Assembly: GCA_016794485.1 (NCBI GenBank)
Contig: JAEUHV010000289.1
Location: 1-33,501, forward strand
Reading direction: 5' to 3'
Origin: Planctomycetota bacterium
GTDB lineage: Bacteria; Planctomycetota; UBA1135; UBA2386
DNA length: 33,501 bases
Part shown: piece after piece, positions 8,024-15,612 of the stretch
Position numbering within the stretch: position 1 is the first letter of the stretch
Layout: each line of letters starts with the position of its first letter
Position numbers and translations under genes: made by a program
The notes under the pieces: generated by a model
What the model was told of the DNA's origin: nothing
Database searches by the model: none
What the model saw: the letters and a program-made list of their open reading frames with translations, nothing else

Positions 8024-8815
8024 TCAGCCACGCTGCCGCCGCGCCTCGAACAACAGCACGCCTGCGGCCACGGCGACGTTCAAGCTCTCGACCGGTGCCT
8101 GCAGCGGAATGCGGACGCGTGCATCCGCGGCGCGCACCAGTTCGGGAGGCACCCCAGCGGCCTCGGCGCCGACGACCAGAAGCAGGGGTTTCTTGAGGTC
8201 GGCCTGGGTGTGCACGCGTTCGCCGCCGCCATCGGCGACGACGATCTGCAGGCGATGGCGCCGGGCGAAGTCCAGCAACCCCGCGGCGTCGAGCCCGTGC
8301 AGGACGGGCAAGCGGAACACCGAACCCATCGAACCCCGCACGGCCTTGTCGCGGAACGGATCGGCGCCGCCGCGCATCGTCACCACGCCGGATGCGCCGG
8401 CTGCCTCGGCGGTGCGCAGCAGCGACCCCAGGTTGCCCGGGTCGCGCACTCCGGCGGCAGCGACCACGAGTGGCGCCAGGCCCTTGCCGAGCAACGCCGA
8501 TTCGGCCACGCGGGGACGCTCGAGCAGCACCGCCACGCCCTGCGGCGTGTCCACGGCGCTGATCCGCTGCATCACGTCGTCCCCGACCGCGAGGAACGAA
8601 CGAGCGCCCTTCTCCAGGCGCGCCCGCAGGTCTCCATCCTGCAGGCGCGGGGACACGGCAGCCTCGAGCACCACCATGCCGGCAGCCACGGCTTCGGCGA
8701 CGAGCCGCACGCCCTCGGCCAACAGCACCCCTTCGAGTTCCCCCGCAGCCGCGGCGCGGAAGCGCTGCACCATGGGATTCTTCGACGAAGTCACGTCACG
8801 ACGATCGGCGGCCAT
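8024..8815 (-). CDS. SpoU/TrmH-family RNA 2'-O-methyltransferase
   Basis: SPOUT-fold methyltransferase of 263 residues that uses S-adenosylmethionine to methylate a ribose 2'-OH, probably in 23S rRNA as in RlmB or TsnR relatives. The N-terminal 100 residues are the substrate-binding domain (NPMVQRFRAA, VLLAEGVRLVAEA, TPQGVAVLL). The catalytic part shows the three SPOUT motifs: DPGNLGSLLRTAEAAG, the ADG/VVGAEAAGVP strand, and IPLQAPVESLNVAVAAGVLLFE, which form the knotted cofactor site. I chose ATG 8815 rather than the upstream GTG at 8824 because a TAGTGT box lies 7 bases before it, suggesting a leaderless start. The stop is one base from RarA's ATG. The upstream neighbour is the peroxiredoxin gene, whose stop is about 20 bases away. 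The precise rRNA target cannot be read from the sequence. Confidence 0.93.
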   Translation of the reverse strand: MAADRRDVTSSKNPMVQRFRAAAAGELEGVLLAEGVRLVAEAVAAGMVVLEAAVSPRLQDGDLRARLEKGARSFLAVGDDVMQRISAVDTPQGVAVLLERPRVAESALLGKGLAPLVVAAAGVRDPGNLGSLLRTAEAAGASGVVTMRGGADPFRDKAVRGSMGSVFRLPVLHGLDAAGLLDFARRHRLQIVVADGGGERVHTQADLKKPLLLVVGAEAAGVPPELVRAADARVRIPLQAPVESLNVAVAAGVLLFEARRQRG

Positions 8816-8822
8816 CCGCCAC

Positions 8823-8828
8823 ACACTA
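8823..8828 (-). promoter_or_regulatory. Candidate -10 box (TAGTGT) for leaderless methyltransferase mRNA
   Basis: On the minus strand TAGTGT fits TANNNT and ends 7 bases before ATG 8815, placing a transcription start at or very near the start codon. No Shine-Dalgarno sequence is present. No good -35 hexamer is seen, so this is supported mainly by the same arrangement before other genes in the window. Confidence 0.4.
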
Positions 8829-8836
8829 CCGTGCGG

Positions 8837-9409
8837 TCACTTGCCTTTCGCCTTGGCCGCTTTCTTCGCCGCGGGCTTGCGAGCGACGACCTTCTTCGCC
8901 GCCGGCTTGCGCACCGCACGCGGCGCCACCTTCGTAGCCGCACCACCCTGCAGCTCGACGAGGCGGGCGCGTACGTGTTCCGCGTGCCCGGCCGCCTTGA
9001 CGGTCGCCCAGCGATGCGCGATGCGGCCGTCCGGGGCGATGAGCACCGTCGATCGGATCACTCCCACGGTCTCCTTGCCGTAGAGCACCTTCTTGCCGTA
9101 CGCGCCGTAGTCCCGCATCACCTTGCGATCGGCATCGGTCAGCAGCGTGATCCCCAGGCGATGCTTGGCGATGAACTTCTGGTGCGCCGCCGCATTGTCG
9201 GCGCTGCACCCGAGCACCACCGCATCGAGATCGGCCAGGGCCGGCCGGGCCGCGGTGAACTCACACGCCTCCACCGTGCATCCGGGGGTGTCGTCCTTCG
9301 GATAGAAGTAGAGCACGACCCAGCGGCCGCGCAGTTCCTGGAGGGAGACGACCTTGCCGTCCTGGTCGGGCAGGGAGAACGCGGGCGCTTCTGAACCGGC
9401 TTCGAGCAT
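8837..9409 (-). CDS. bcp: Thioredoxin-dependent thiol peroxidase (Bcp/PrxQ) with a basic tail
   Basis: Peroxiredoxin of 190 residues that reduces hydroperoxides with electrons from thioredoxin. Residues 1-155 are a complete Bcp/PrxQ domain: APAFSLPDQDGK, the FYPKDDTPGCTVEAC motif with peroxidatic C44 and resolving C49, then VVLGCSAD, a KVLYGKETVGVIRSTVLIAPDG region and the helix before residue 155. The last 30 or so residues are an extra low-complexity tail rich in Lys and Ala (RKPAAKK, ARKPAAKKAAKAKGK), like bacterial histone H1-like tails, which ordinary Bcp proteins lack. The tail could bind nucleic acid or be a disordered anchor; that is inference. ATG 9409 is the only sensible start. The gene lies 56 bases after the kinase stop and close before the methyltransferase gene. 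Confidence 0.94.
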   Translation of the reverse strand: MLEAGSEAPAFSLPDQDGKVVSLQELRGRWVVLYFYPKDDTPGCTVEACEFTAARPALADLDAVVLGCSADNAAAHQKFIAKHRLGITLLTDADRKVMRDYGAYGKKVLYGKETVGVIRSTVLIAPDGRIAHRWATVKAAGHAEHVRARLVELQGGAATKVAPRAVRKPAAKKVVARKPAAKKAAKAKGK

Positions 9410-9465
9410 GGCGCGAATGATCGGCCGGGACGAACGGGACGCAAGCAGAGAACGACGCGACACCT

Positions 9466-12291
9466 TCAGCGGCGGCGCCGCAATGTCGCGATCCGCGCGA
9501 ATCGCGGATCGGATTCGTAGCCAGGCAGGCTTGGCGCGAGGTCGTAGGCGTCGTCCCGCCAACCGGGCAATGGCCCGGCCACCACCGCCGCCGCATCGTC
9601 GACGCGCCCGAGGCGTAGCAGGGTCTCGACCTGCAGCAAGAACGACAGCGGCTCGTTCGTGACCTGGATCTTGTCGGCGGCGGCTTGGGCCCGGGCCAGC
9701 CGCAGCATCTTCTGCGCCGCCTCGGCGTCGACCAGGGCCTCGGCCAACCGGCCCCGTTGCAGCCGATGTCGGCAGCGGTCGGCGTAGAGCCGATGCCCCT
9801 GGTCGAACAGGGCGGCGCGCAGCGGCTTCGACGCTTCGGCCCGTTTGGCCCACTCGACGGCCTCGTCGAGCAACTCCTCGACCACCACGGGGGACTCCCG
9901 CACCTTTTCGGCGTAGAGCGCGATGGAGCGAACGCTGGTGAGCGCCTTGCGCAGCAGATCCGCGTCGTCGGGCCAGACTTCCAGAGCCGGCCGAATCCGC
10001 TCGATCAACTTCAGCTCCGAGTTCAGCGCGTCCGCGTGGAAGTCGCGCCGGAAGTGGATGGCGCCGATGCGCGACACCACTTCGGCCCAGCGGTTCAACC
10101 ACGACAGGCGGGACGGCCGCATCGACATCATGACGCGGCAGTGCCGTTCGGCGCGCTGCAGGCAAGCGAGTGCCGCTTCCGTGGCGCCCAGTTCGGTGCC
10201 GCGCTGCTGCAGCACCGAGATCAGGCGGTCGCGATCCTCGATGCTCATGCCGGCATCGAAGCGCTCGGCTGCATCCAACGCGGCGGCCAAGTTCTCCTGG
10301 TGCTTCGCCGCCGCCGCGCCGTCCTTGCGCAGGTCGCACTCCGCGGCGAGTTCCCGCTCGATGGTGGCGACCTCGACGAAGGCCAGGACGCTCGGCGCCT
10401 CCACCGCGATGCGCTGCCGGATGCGCGCCGCCGCCTCGATCAGTTCGCGCCCACGCGGCCGTCCCCCCCGGTACTGCAGGTTGCCGCAGCGCTCCATGCA
10501 GCGCCCCACCAGCCGACGCAGGTGCAGCGATCGCGCGTCGACCGGACCGTTCCGCGTCACGCGCGCCAGGGCCGTTTCGTAGTCGGCCACCGCGTCCTCG
10601 CCCCGACGGCGGCTCACCCAGACCAGCGACATCCGGACGTCCAGTTCGAGTTCGTCACGCGCGTCGGGATCACCGGCGCTGGTCTGCACCAACTCCAGGG
10701 ACCGCCGGAACAACGGCTCCGTGCGTTCGAGATCGAAGAACGCCCACTGCACGTTGGCGGCCTTGGCCAACACGTGGGCGAGCCGCAGGCGGGCGTGCGG
10801 ATCCTCGGGGTTGCTGCTCGACAGGCTTTCCAAGAACGTCGCCGAACGCGACAGCACGGTGCCGACGAACGGCGCGAGGTCGGGCACCGACGACACCTGC
10901 TCGTCCTCGAGTTGCAGCAGCACGTGCTCGATGGCCTCCGTGGCGAGTCGAAGGTTGCCGTCGGCGCGACCGATCTCGGCGACCAGCTGCTCGTTCGTGG
11001 TCTCGAGCTCCACGCGCAGCGAGTATTCGCGCAACGCCACCACCACCGGAGTCGCCAACAGGGCGAAGGCCGACACGCCCGCGGCGATCGCGATCGCACG
11101 GTTGCGCTGCGCGAACCGGCGCAGGCGCAACCCCAAGCCCGGCCGCACCGCCTCGATCGGACGCCGTTCCAGCACGCAACGCAGATCGCGCGCGAACAGG
11201 CGCACGGACGCGTAGCGACGCTGCGGGTCACGGTCCATGGCGACGAGACAGATGGTCTCGACGTCGCGCTGCAAGGAGCTGCGCGACCCGGAGAACGGCG
11301 CACACAACCCCTCGCGAACCTGGCGTGCGACCTCGTCGATGGTGCTGCCCGGGAACGCCGCGCGCAGCGTGACCAGTTCGCGCAGCACGAGGCCCAGCGC
11401 ATAGACGTCGGTGCGTTCGTCGATGCGCGCCTCGGCCCCGCGGAACTGCTCCGGAGCCATGTAGTGGATCGTGCCGAGTTCCGCTCCCGAACGGGTCAAG
11501 CGGTCCGCAGCGGGGGTCCAGGCCAGGCCGAAGTCGAGCAGCACGACGCGACCGCTCGGCGTCACCATGATGTTCGACGGCTTGATGTCCCGGTGCAGCA
11601 CACCCTGCTGGTGCGCCTGGTCCAACGCCACGGCCGCCCGTTCGACGATGCGCACCGCGACGTCGATCCAATCGCCGTCGAACAGCGGTGCCCGGTCCCC
11701 ACGGGCCCCGGCTTCGCCGAAGCACGCCGCCAGATCGGCCGAGGTCGGCACCCTGCCCGATTTCGCCAGCGTGTCGACGATCGACGCGAGCGAAACGCCG
11801 CGGATCCACTCCATCGCGAACCACGGAATGCCCCGATCCTCGCCGAAGCTGTACAGCTGGACGATGCCCTCGTGCTGCAGCTTCGCGACGATCTCGATCT
11901 CGCGCCGGAACCGTTCGCGCACACCGGGGAAGTGCAGCTGCTCCGGCCGGATCAGCTTCACCGCGACCTCGCGGTCCAGCGTGCGCTGCCGGGCACGGTA
12001 GACGACGCCCATGCCGCCGCGCCCGAGCGGCTCGATCAGTTCGAAGTCGCCGAGCCGATCCGGGAACTCGGCCGGCTTCGTTTCGCCGTCGGCGACGTCG
12101 CCGAGCAGACCCAGGCGCCGCAGCGCGGACAGCCGGTGCAGCACGACGTCGCGATGCCGGCCGAGCCCATCGCAGAACGCCGCCATTGCCGAATCCCCGC
12201 CCTCGAAGTGCGCCTGCATCGCCCGGTCCACGAGGTCGGTGATCTCGGTCGCGTCGGGGCCTTGGGTCGTCTCGTCGGGTTCGGCAACCAT
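9466..12291 (-). CDS. Large membrane-anchored Ser/Thr protein kinase (PknB-like)
   Basis: A 941-residue Hanks-type kinase. Residues 1-80 form an acidic helical N-terminal region. The kinase domain spans about 82-380: Gly loop LGRGGMGVVYRA (90-100), catalytic K112 (VAVKLI), HRDIKPSN with D235, DFG at 253-255, and GTIHYMAPEQ in the activation segment, so all key catalytic residues are present. One predicted transmembrane helix follows (about 399-420), after a basic stretch. The C-terminal 500 residues are long alpha-helical, possibly TPR-like repeats, outside the catalytic part and probably on the far side of the membrane; they may sense a ligand or bind partners. This kinase-membrane-helical arrangement is common in Planctomycetota. 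The substrate is unknown. It is the first gene of a possible four-gene transcript (kinase, peroxiredoxin, methyltransferase, RarA). It diverges from the PhyH-type gene across 84 bases. Confidence 0.93.
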   Translation of the reverse strand: MVAEPDETTQGPDATEITDLVDRAMQAHFEGGDSAMAAFCDGLGRHRDVVLHRLSALRRLGLLGDVADGETKPAEFPDRLGDFELIEPLGRGGMGVVYRARQRTLDREVAVKLIRPEQLHFPGVRERFRREIEIVAKLQHEGIVQLYSFGEDRGIPWFAMEWIRGVSLASIVDTLAKSGRVPTSADLAACFGEAGARGDRAPLFDGDWIDVAVRIVERAAVALDQAHQQGVLHRDIKPSNIMVTPSGRVVLLDFGLAWTPAADRLTRSGAELGTIHYMAPEQFRGAEARIDERTDVYALGLVLRELVTLRAAFPGSTIDEVARQVREGLCAPFSGSRSSLQRDVETICLVAMDRDPQRRYASVRLFARDLRCVLERRPIEAVRPGLGLRLRRFAQRNRAIAIAAGVSAFALLATPVVVALREYSLRVELETTNEQLVAEIGRADGNLRLATEAIEHVLLQLEDEQVSSVPDLAPFVGTVLSRSATFLESLSSSNPEDPHARLRLAHVLAKAANVQWAFFDLERTEPLFRRSLELVQTSAGDPDARDELELDVRMSLVWVSRRRGEDAVADYETALARVTRNGPVDARSLHLRRLVGRCMERCGNLQYRGGRPRGRELIEAAARIRQRIAVEAPSVLAFVEVATIERELAAECDLRKDGAAAAKHQENLAAALDAAERFDAGMSIEDRDRLISVLQQRGTELGATEAALACLQRAERHCRVMMSMRPSRLSWLNRWAEVVSRIGAIHFRRDFHADALNSELKLIERIRPALEVWPDDADLLRKALTSVRSIALYAEKVRESPVVVEELLDEAVEWAKRAEASKPLRAALFDQGHRLYADRCRHRLQRGRLAEALVDAEAAQKMLRLARAQAAADKIQVTNEPLSFLLQVETLLRLGRVDDAAAVVAGPLPGWRDDAYDLAPSLPGYESDPRFARIATLRRRR

Positions 12292-12375
12292 CGGGCGGGA
12301 TCGTGGTCGCCCCGCCAGCCGCGGTCAACCGACCGCCCCGTCGCCATGCAGGTGGAATCCTGCGAACATGCGGCG

Positions 12376-13200
12376 ATGCGCCCACGGCACGATCGGTTCC
12401 CACTCACCGGCGACGAGATCGCGGCTTTCCATCGCGACGGCTGGATCACGCTGCCTGGCTTCCTGGACGAAGCCGAGCTGCGCCCGCTGACGGAGCTGTA
12501 CATGCGTTTCCTGCGCCGCGAGATCCCGGTGTCCGGCCGCGACTACTGCGACATGACCGGCGACTACGCGCGGGCTCCCGAGGACTTCGCGATCCTGAAC
12601 GTGATGTTGCCGCGCGTGTATTTCCCGGCCTTGGCCGGCAACGTGTACGAGCGCCGCGCCGCCGACGTCACTCGCCAGCTCTGGGGCGACGGCTTCGCGA
12701 TCGACTACGACCAGCTGGTCGCCAAACCGCCCCACAAGTCCGACGCCGTGTTCCACTGGCACCAGGACCTCGGCTACTGGCCGATCACGCCCGACACCCG
12801 CACCGCCACGTTCTGGCTCGCCCTCGACGACGTCGCCGACGACAACGGCTGCGTTCGCTTCGTCGACGGCTCGCACCGCGAACCCGAACTGCGCGAGCAC
12901 GCGCCGCTGTTCGGCGACCGCGGTCAGAACCACACGCTGGTGGCGCAGGTGGATCCGGGCCGCGATCGCATCCGCAGCGCCATCCTGCCGCGCGGCTCGG
13001 TCTCGGTGCACCACGAACGAACGGTGCACGGCTCGGGCGGCAACCGCAGCGACCGCTGGCGGCGCGGCTACGTGCTCGCGTTCCGGCCGGAGGCGACCAT
13101 CACCGCCGAACGCGCGCTCGGTTTCACGCACTCGCACAACGACGACGTGCAGGTGCTCACCCTGATCGGCGAGCAGACCCAGCGACGCGAACGTCGCTGA
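12376..13200 (+). CDS. Phytanoyl-CoA dioxygenase (PhyH) family protein
   Basis: Fe(II)/2-oxoglutarate-dependent oxygenase-like protein of 274 residues. The N-terminal LTGDEIAAFHRDGWITLPGFL is the hallmark of the PhyH family. The facial triad is visible as H129-Q-D131 (FHWHQDLGYW) with a distal H218 (ERTVHGSGGNRS); nearby arginines R224 and R228 could bind 2-oxoglutarate. FVDGSH in the middle and the length are normal, so the enzyme should be active. The substrate cannot be read; members act on phytanoyl-CoA, ectoine, halogenated or other small molecules. ATG 12376 puts the start right before the family motif. An in-frame ATG at 12346 would add 10 residues with two cysteines/histidines that look non-coding. 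No Shine-Dalgarno sequence is seen. Divergent from the kinase; 3 bases before the convergent two-helix membrane protein. Confidence 0.9.
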   Translation: MRPRHDRFPLTGDEIAAFHRDGWITLPGFLDEAELRPLTELYMRFLRREIPVSGRDYCDMTGDYARAPEDFAILNVMLPRVYFPALAGNVYERRAADVTRQLWGDGFAIDYDQLVAKPPHKSDAVFHWHQDLGYWPITPDTRTATFWLALDDVADDNGCVRFVDGSHREPELREHAPLFGDRGQNHTLVAQVDPGRDRIRSAILPRGSVSVHHERTVHGSGGNRSDRWRRGYVLAFRPEATITAERALGFTHSHNDDVQVLTLIGEQTQRRERR

Positions 13201-13203
13201 CCG

Positions 13204-13446
13204 TCAGCGATGCACCCAGGGACCGAACACGCGCAGCAGGAGCGGCATCACCACATAGCCCATCAGCGGCACGACCATCGCGGTGACGAGCAGCGTCACC
13301 ACCGGCAGCGGGAACCGCGGCAACAGCACGGGCAGCAGCAGCGACAGCACGGCGGTGATGGTCGGCCAGATGCCGAGCCAGGTCAGGAACACCATCTTGT
13401 GGCGGTTCGGGCGACGTGGGGGCTCTGGTACGGCGGGCACAGTCAT
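13204..13446 (-). CDS. Small two-helix membrane protein
   Basis: An 80-residue protein with two strong hydrophobic helices (about residues 19-42 and 48-72) joined by a short Pro-containing turn (PRFPLPV). Its sequence, KMVFLTWLGIWPTI then PLPVVTLLVTAMVVPLMGYVVMPLLLRVF, resembles the C-terminal membrane domain found at the end of COG3224-type antibiotic biosynthesis monooxygenase-like proteins. Here it stands alone without the soluble domain, so it is a free-standing module rather than a truncated gene: the start at ATG 13446 and the stop are clean and the 10-residue basic/Pro-rich head (PEPPRRPNRHK) is typical. Function is unknown. A TAGCAT box lies 9 bases before the start, which may give a leaderless or nearly leaderless mRNA. 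Confidence 0.75.
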   Translation of the reverse strand: MTVPAVPEPPRRPNRHKMVFLTWLGIWPTITAVLSLLLPVLLPRFPLPVVTLLVTAMVVPLMGYVVMPLLLRVFGPWVHR

Positions 13447-13455
13447 CGGGCCGGC

Positions 13456-13461
13456 ATGCTA
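13456..13461 (-). promoter_or_regulatory. Candidate -10 box (TAGCAT) for the two-helix membrane protein
   Basis: On the minus strand TAGCAT matches TANNNT and ends 9 bases before ATG 13446. There is no Shine-Dalgarno sequence. It sits back to back with a plus-strand promoter candidate at 13477-13505, so the two would be mutually exclusive or coregulated. Confidence 0.35.
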
Positions 13462-13476
13462 CGCCGCTCGCCCCGT

Positions 13477-13505
13477 TTGGCAGCACGGCGACGGCGGCCT
13501 ACCCT
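13477..13505 (+). promoter_or_regulatory. Promoter candidate TTGGCA - 17 bp - TACCCT
   Basis: A -35-like TTGGCA (13477-13482; five of six bases match TTGACA) is followed after exactly 17 bases by TACCCT (13500-13505; a TANNNT box), and ATG 13512 lies 6 bases further. This is the best-formed promoter I see in the window and would produce a leaderless mRNA starting at that ATG, although the reading frame from it meets TGA at codon 3. Confidence 0.45.
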
Positions 13506-13511
13506 GGCGCC

Positions 13512-13694
13512 ATGCTCTGAAGCCTCAACTCCAAGGCGCGGATCGCGGTCGCGATCCTCGGGCTCTGCGTCGGCGGCGCGATCGAAGCGTTCGCCGGCGT
13601 GCGCGGGGCCACGGTGGTCGGCTTCGTCGCCGGACTCGTCGTCGCCAACCTGGTGCCGTCCGCGCGCGGCGGCTGCCGGTTGCCCAAGCCCTGA
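13512..13694 (+). pseudogene. Small membrane-protein ORF with in-frame TGA at codon 3
   Basis: From ATG 13512 the frame reads Met-Leu-TGA-Ser-Leu-Asn-Ser-Lys and then continues open for about 57 codons to TGA 13692. The part after the TGA looks like real protein: a short basic segment (SKAR), a hydrophobic helix IAVAILGLCVGGAIEAFAG, a turn, a second helix ATVVGFVAGLVVANLVPSA, and a polar Cys-containing tail. There is no ATG, GTG or TTG between the TGA and the first helix, so no conventional start would keep that helix. Codon 3 would be TGG (Trp) with one base change, giving MLWSLNSKAR. Other genes here end normally at TGA, so the organism does not read TGA as Trp. Most likely a recently acquired nonsense mutation or a base-call error; recoding is less likely. 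A good promoter lies directly upstream. Confidence 0.45.
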
Positions 13695-13754
13695 CGCACG
13701 TTTCCGGGCCCGGCGATGGCGGCCTCGCCGCGGCCGGGCGAACATGCCGCGCGC

Positions 13755-14192
13755 ATGTTCCACGAACTGTCGCAGATCGACGACGCGGGTTGCCTGTTCC
13801 TGTCCGGCTCGATCGAGGACTGGAAGCCGGTGCACGACCGCGGCATCACCGTCGTCGTCGACCTCGAGGGCGACGTCGACCACGGCGTGCCGACTGCGGC
13901 GGACGCGTTCCTCTACGTGTACCTCCCCATCCACGATGGCGACCTGCCGAACCTCGAACGGCTGCGGGCCGTAGGCCGCCTCGCCGCCGAGCTGGTCGGC
14001 AAGGGCCACCGGCTGCTGAGCCACTGCGGCATGGGCCTCAACCGCAGCGCCCTGATCGCGGCGCTGGTGCTGATGCACCACGGCATGACCGGCCCGCAGG
14101 CGGTGGCGCGCCTGCGCGAACGGCGGCCGGGCGCCCTGTTCAACGAAGCGTTCGCGAACTGGCTGCTGCAGCTGGACCGTTCACGCCTCTGA
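13755..14192 (+). CDS. Dual-specificity/tyrosine phosphatase-like protein
   Basis: Compact cysteine-based phosphatase of 145 residues. The signature H-C-x5-R loop is intact: HCGMGLNRSAL, with nucleophile C91 and R97. The upstream PIHDGDLP supplies Asp candidates for the general acid (D61 or D63), and the N-terminal part, CLFLSGSIEDWKPVHDRGIT, matches the way such proteins begin (a site near 'LFLGS...D'). The family dephosphorylates phosphotyrosine, phosphoserine or non-protein substrates such as phospholipids or RNA caps; the substrate here is unknown. A nearby Ser/Thr kinase (9466-12291) makes protein phosphorylation plausible but not shown. I chose ATG 13755; ATG 13716 in frame would add 13 residues without family character. 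The 3' end overlaps the end of the convergent DUF418 gene by 12 bases. Confidence 0.85.
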   Translation: MFHELSQIDDAGCLFLSGSIEDWKPVHDRGITVVVDLEGDVDHGVPTAADAFLYVYLPIHDGDLPNLERLRAVGRLAAELVGKGHRLLSHCGMGLNRSALIAALVLMHHGMTGPQAVARLRERRPGALFNEAFANWLLQLDRSRL

Positions 14193-15503
14193 GCCGCGCC
14201 GCAGCGGCTGCAGTCGCCACCACACCAGCGACCGCCACAGCCACTCGAGCGGCCCGAACCGGAACCAGCGCAGCCACAGCAGCGCGAACGCGACCTGCAC
14301 GGCCGACATGCCCAGCACGACCGCCATCAGCCAGGCACGTGGGATCGTTCCGAACAGCGCGAACCCGTAGCCGTAGAACAGCAGCGAACCGAGCAGCGTC
14401 TGCAGGATGTAGCACGAAAACGCGGTGCGCCCGACCGCGGCGAGTGCCGTGGTGAACCACGCGAGGCAGCCGCGCCGCAGCACCAACAGCAACGCCGAGG
14501 CCCAGGCCAACGCGACGAGCGCTCGAGAGTGCGCGTAGGTCAGGTCCTGCACCAGCCGCAGCTCGAGCGCCGTCGCGGCGAAACCCGCCTTCTGCCAGCG
14601 GACCGCCCAGGCCAGCTGGGCCAACGCCACGCCGACACCGACGAGCAGGAGACTCCAGTAGACGCCGGCACGCCAGCGCCCGTGGAAGAACCCGGCCTTC
14701 AGGAGGCCCATGCCGAGCCACATCATGCCCAGCACGTCGAACACCCAATGGTAGTACAGGAACGCCGACTGGAAGTTGTGGTGGTAGTCCCAGCGGTTGC
14801 GGAACAGCTGCCAGTAGCCGACGCGCACCTCGGCGATCTCCTTCTGCACGACCTCGGGCTTCGGCGGTATCGACGCCTCGCGCGCCTGCCACCGCTTCTG
14901 CGCCGCGGCGAGATCGGCCGGCACGGTTTCGTTGGCGGCCTGCAGCTTCGCGGCCTGTTCGGCTTGCGTGCGGGTCTCCACCTGCGCCGCATGGCGCCGC
15001 AGGCCGATCGGCACGAACGCGAGCATCCACACGAGCCCGAGCACGACGAGCGTGCGCGCGCGCAGATGCCGGAACGCGACCGCGACCACGCCCAACAGGC
15101 CGTACTGGTAGAGGATGTCGCCCGTCCACTGCAGGAAGAAGCGGTGCACGATCCCGAGCGGCACCAGCCACAGGCAGCGGCGCAGCAGCAGGTCGGTGGC
15201 CGATCCGCCGTCGCCGCTGCGCGCCATGCGTTCGCCGACCAGCACGAGCCCGGCCCCGAACAGCATCGAGAACAGCGCCCGCATCTTGCCGTCGAACAGC
15301 GCGACCTGCAGGTAGTACGTCCACAGGTCCAAGCCCGTGCAGCCGCCGGCGAACGCCGGATTCGTGTAGGCCTCGTCGGGCCACGCGAACTCGACGATGT
15401 TCATCACCAGGATGCCGAGCACGGCGAGGCCGCGCACGACGTCGAGGTGCACGACGCGATCGGCCGCCGGAATCGGACCGGCCGCGGACGAGACGAGGGA
15501 CAT
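14181..15503 (-). CDS. DUF418 multi-pass membrane protein
   Basis: A 440-residue inner-membrane protein with about ten hydrophobic helices. The first helix region RVVHLDVVRGLAVLGILVMNI and the C-terminal GRTAFSCYILQTLLGSLLFYGYGFALF are the two hallmarks of the YeiB/DUF418 family, whose members relate to acyltransferase-like membrane folds but have no firmly known reaction. A soluble, Gln/Ala/Glu-rich stretch of about 60 residues (roughly 170-230, AAQVETRTQAEQAAKLQAAN onward) separates the two membrane halves and may form a coiled coil. ATG 15503 begins directly with MSLVSSAAGP and the first conserved helix follows after a short head. A TATCAG box lies 5 bases before it on the minus strand. 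It overlaps the phosphatase gene 3' end and diverges from the malic enzyme across 109 bases. Confidence 0.9.
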   Translation of the reverse strand: MSLVSSAAGPIPAADRVVHLDVVRGLAVLGILVMNIVEFAWPDEAYTNPAFAGGCTGLDLWTYYLQVALFDGKMRALFSMLFGAGLVLVGERMARSGDGGSATDLLLRRCLWLVPLGIVHRFFLQWTGDILYQYGLLGVVAVAFRHLRARTLVVLGLVWMLAFVPIGLRRHAAQVETRTQAEQAAKLQAANETVPADLAAAQKRWQAREASIPPKPEVVQKEIAEVRVGYWQLFRNRWDYHHNFQSAFLYYHWVFDVLGMMWLGMGLLKAGFFHGRWRAGVYWSLLLVGVGVALAQLAWAVRWQKAGFAATALELRLVQDLTYAHSRALVALAWASALLLVLRRGCLAWFTTALAAVGRTAFSCYILQTLLGSLLFYGYGFALFGTIPRAWLMAVVLGMSAVQVAFALLWLRWFRFGPLEWLWRSLVWWRLQPLRRGSEA

Positions 15504-15612
15504 GTGCCCTGATACGCAACTGGGCTGACGCCTGCGGGGCGACGACGCGGATTCGCGACATCCCCCCCCGTGCGCATCCGGGCAGAACGGTGTTTCATTC
15601 CCGCCCCCGCCG

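Noticed and set aside
9685..13200. Plus-strand open frame of over 1,100 codons opposite the kinase
   Set aside because: Only its last 275 codons (from 12376) encode a recognisable PhyH protein. The rest is the antisense of the kinase, rich in Arg, Gln, His and Pro, as expected for GC-rich shadow frames.
13518..13520. Selenocysteine codon in the small ORF
   Set aside because: The residue context is not a redox motif and no selenocysteine-type hairpin is evident next to the TGA. A mutated Trp codon is simpler.
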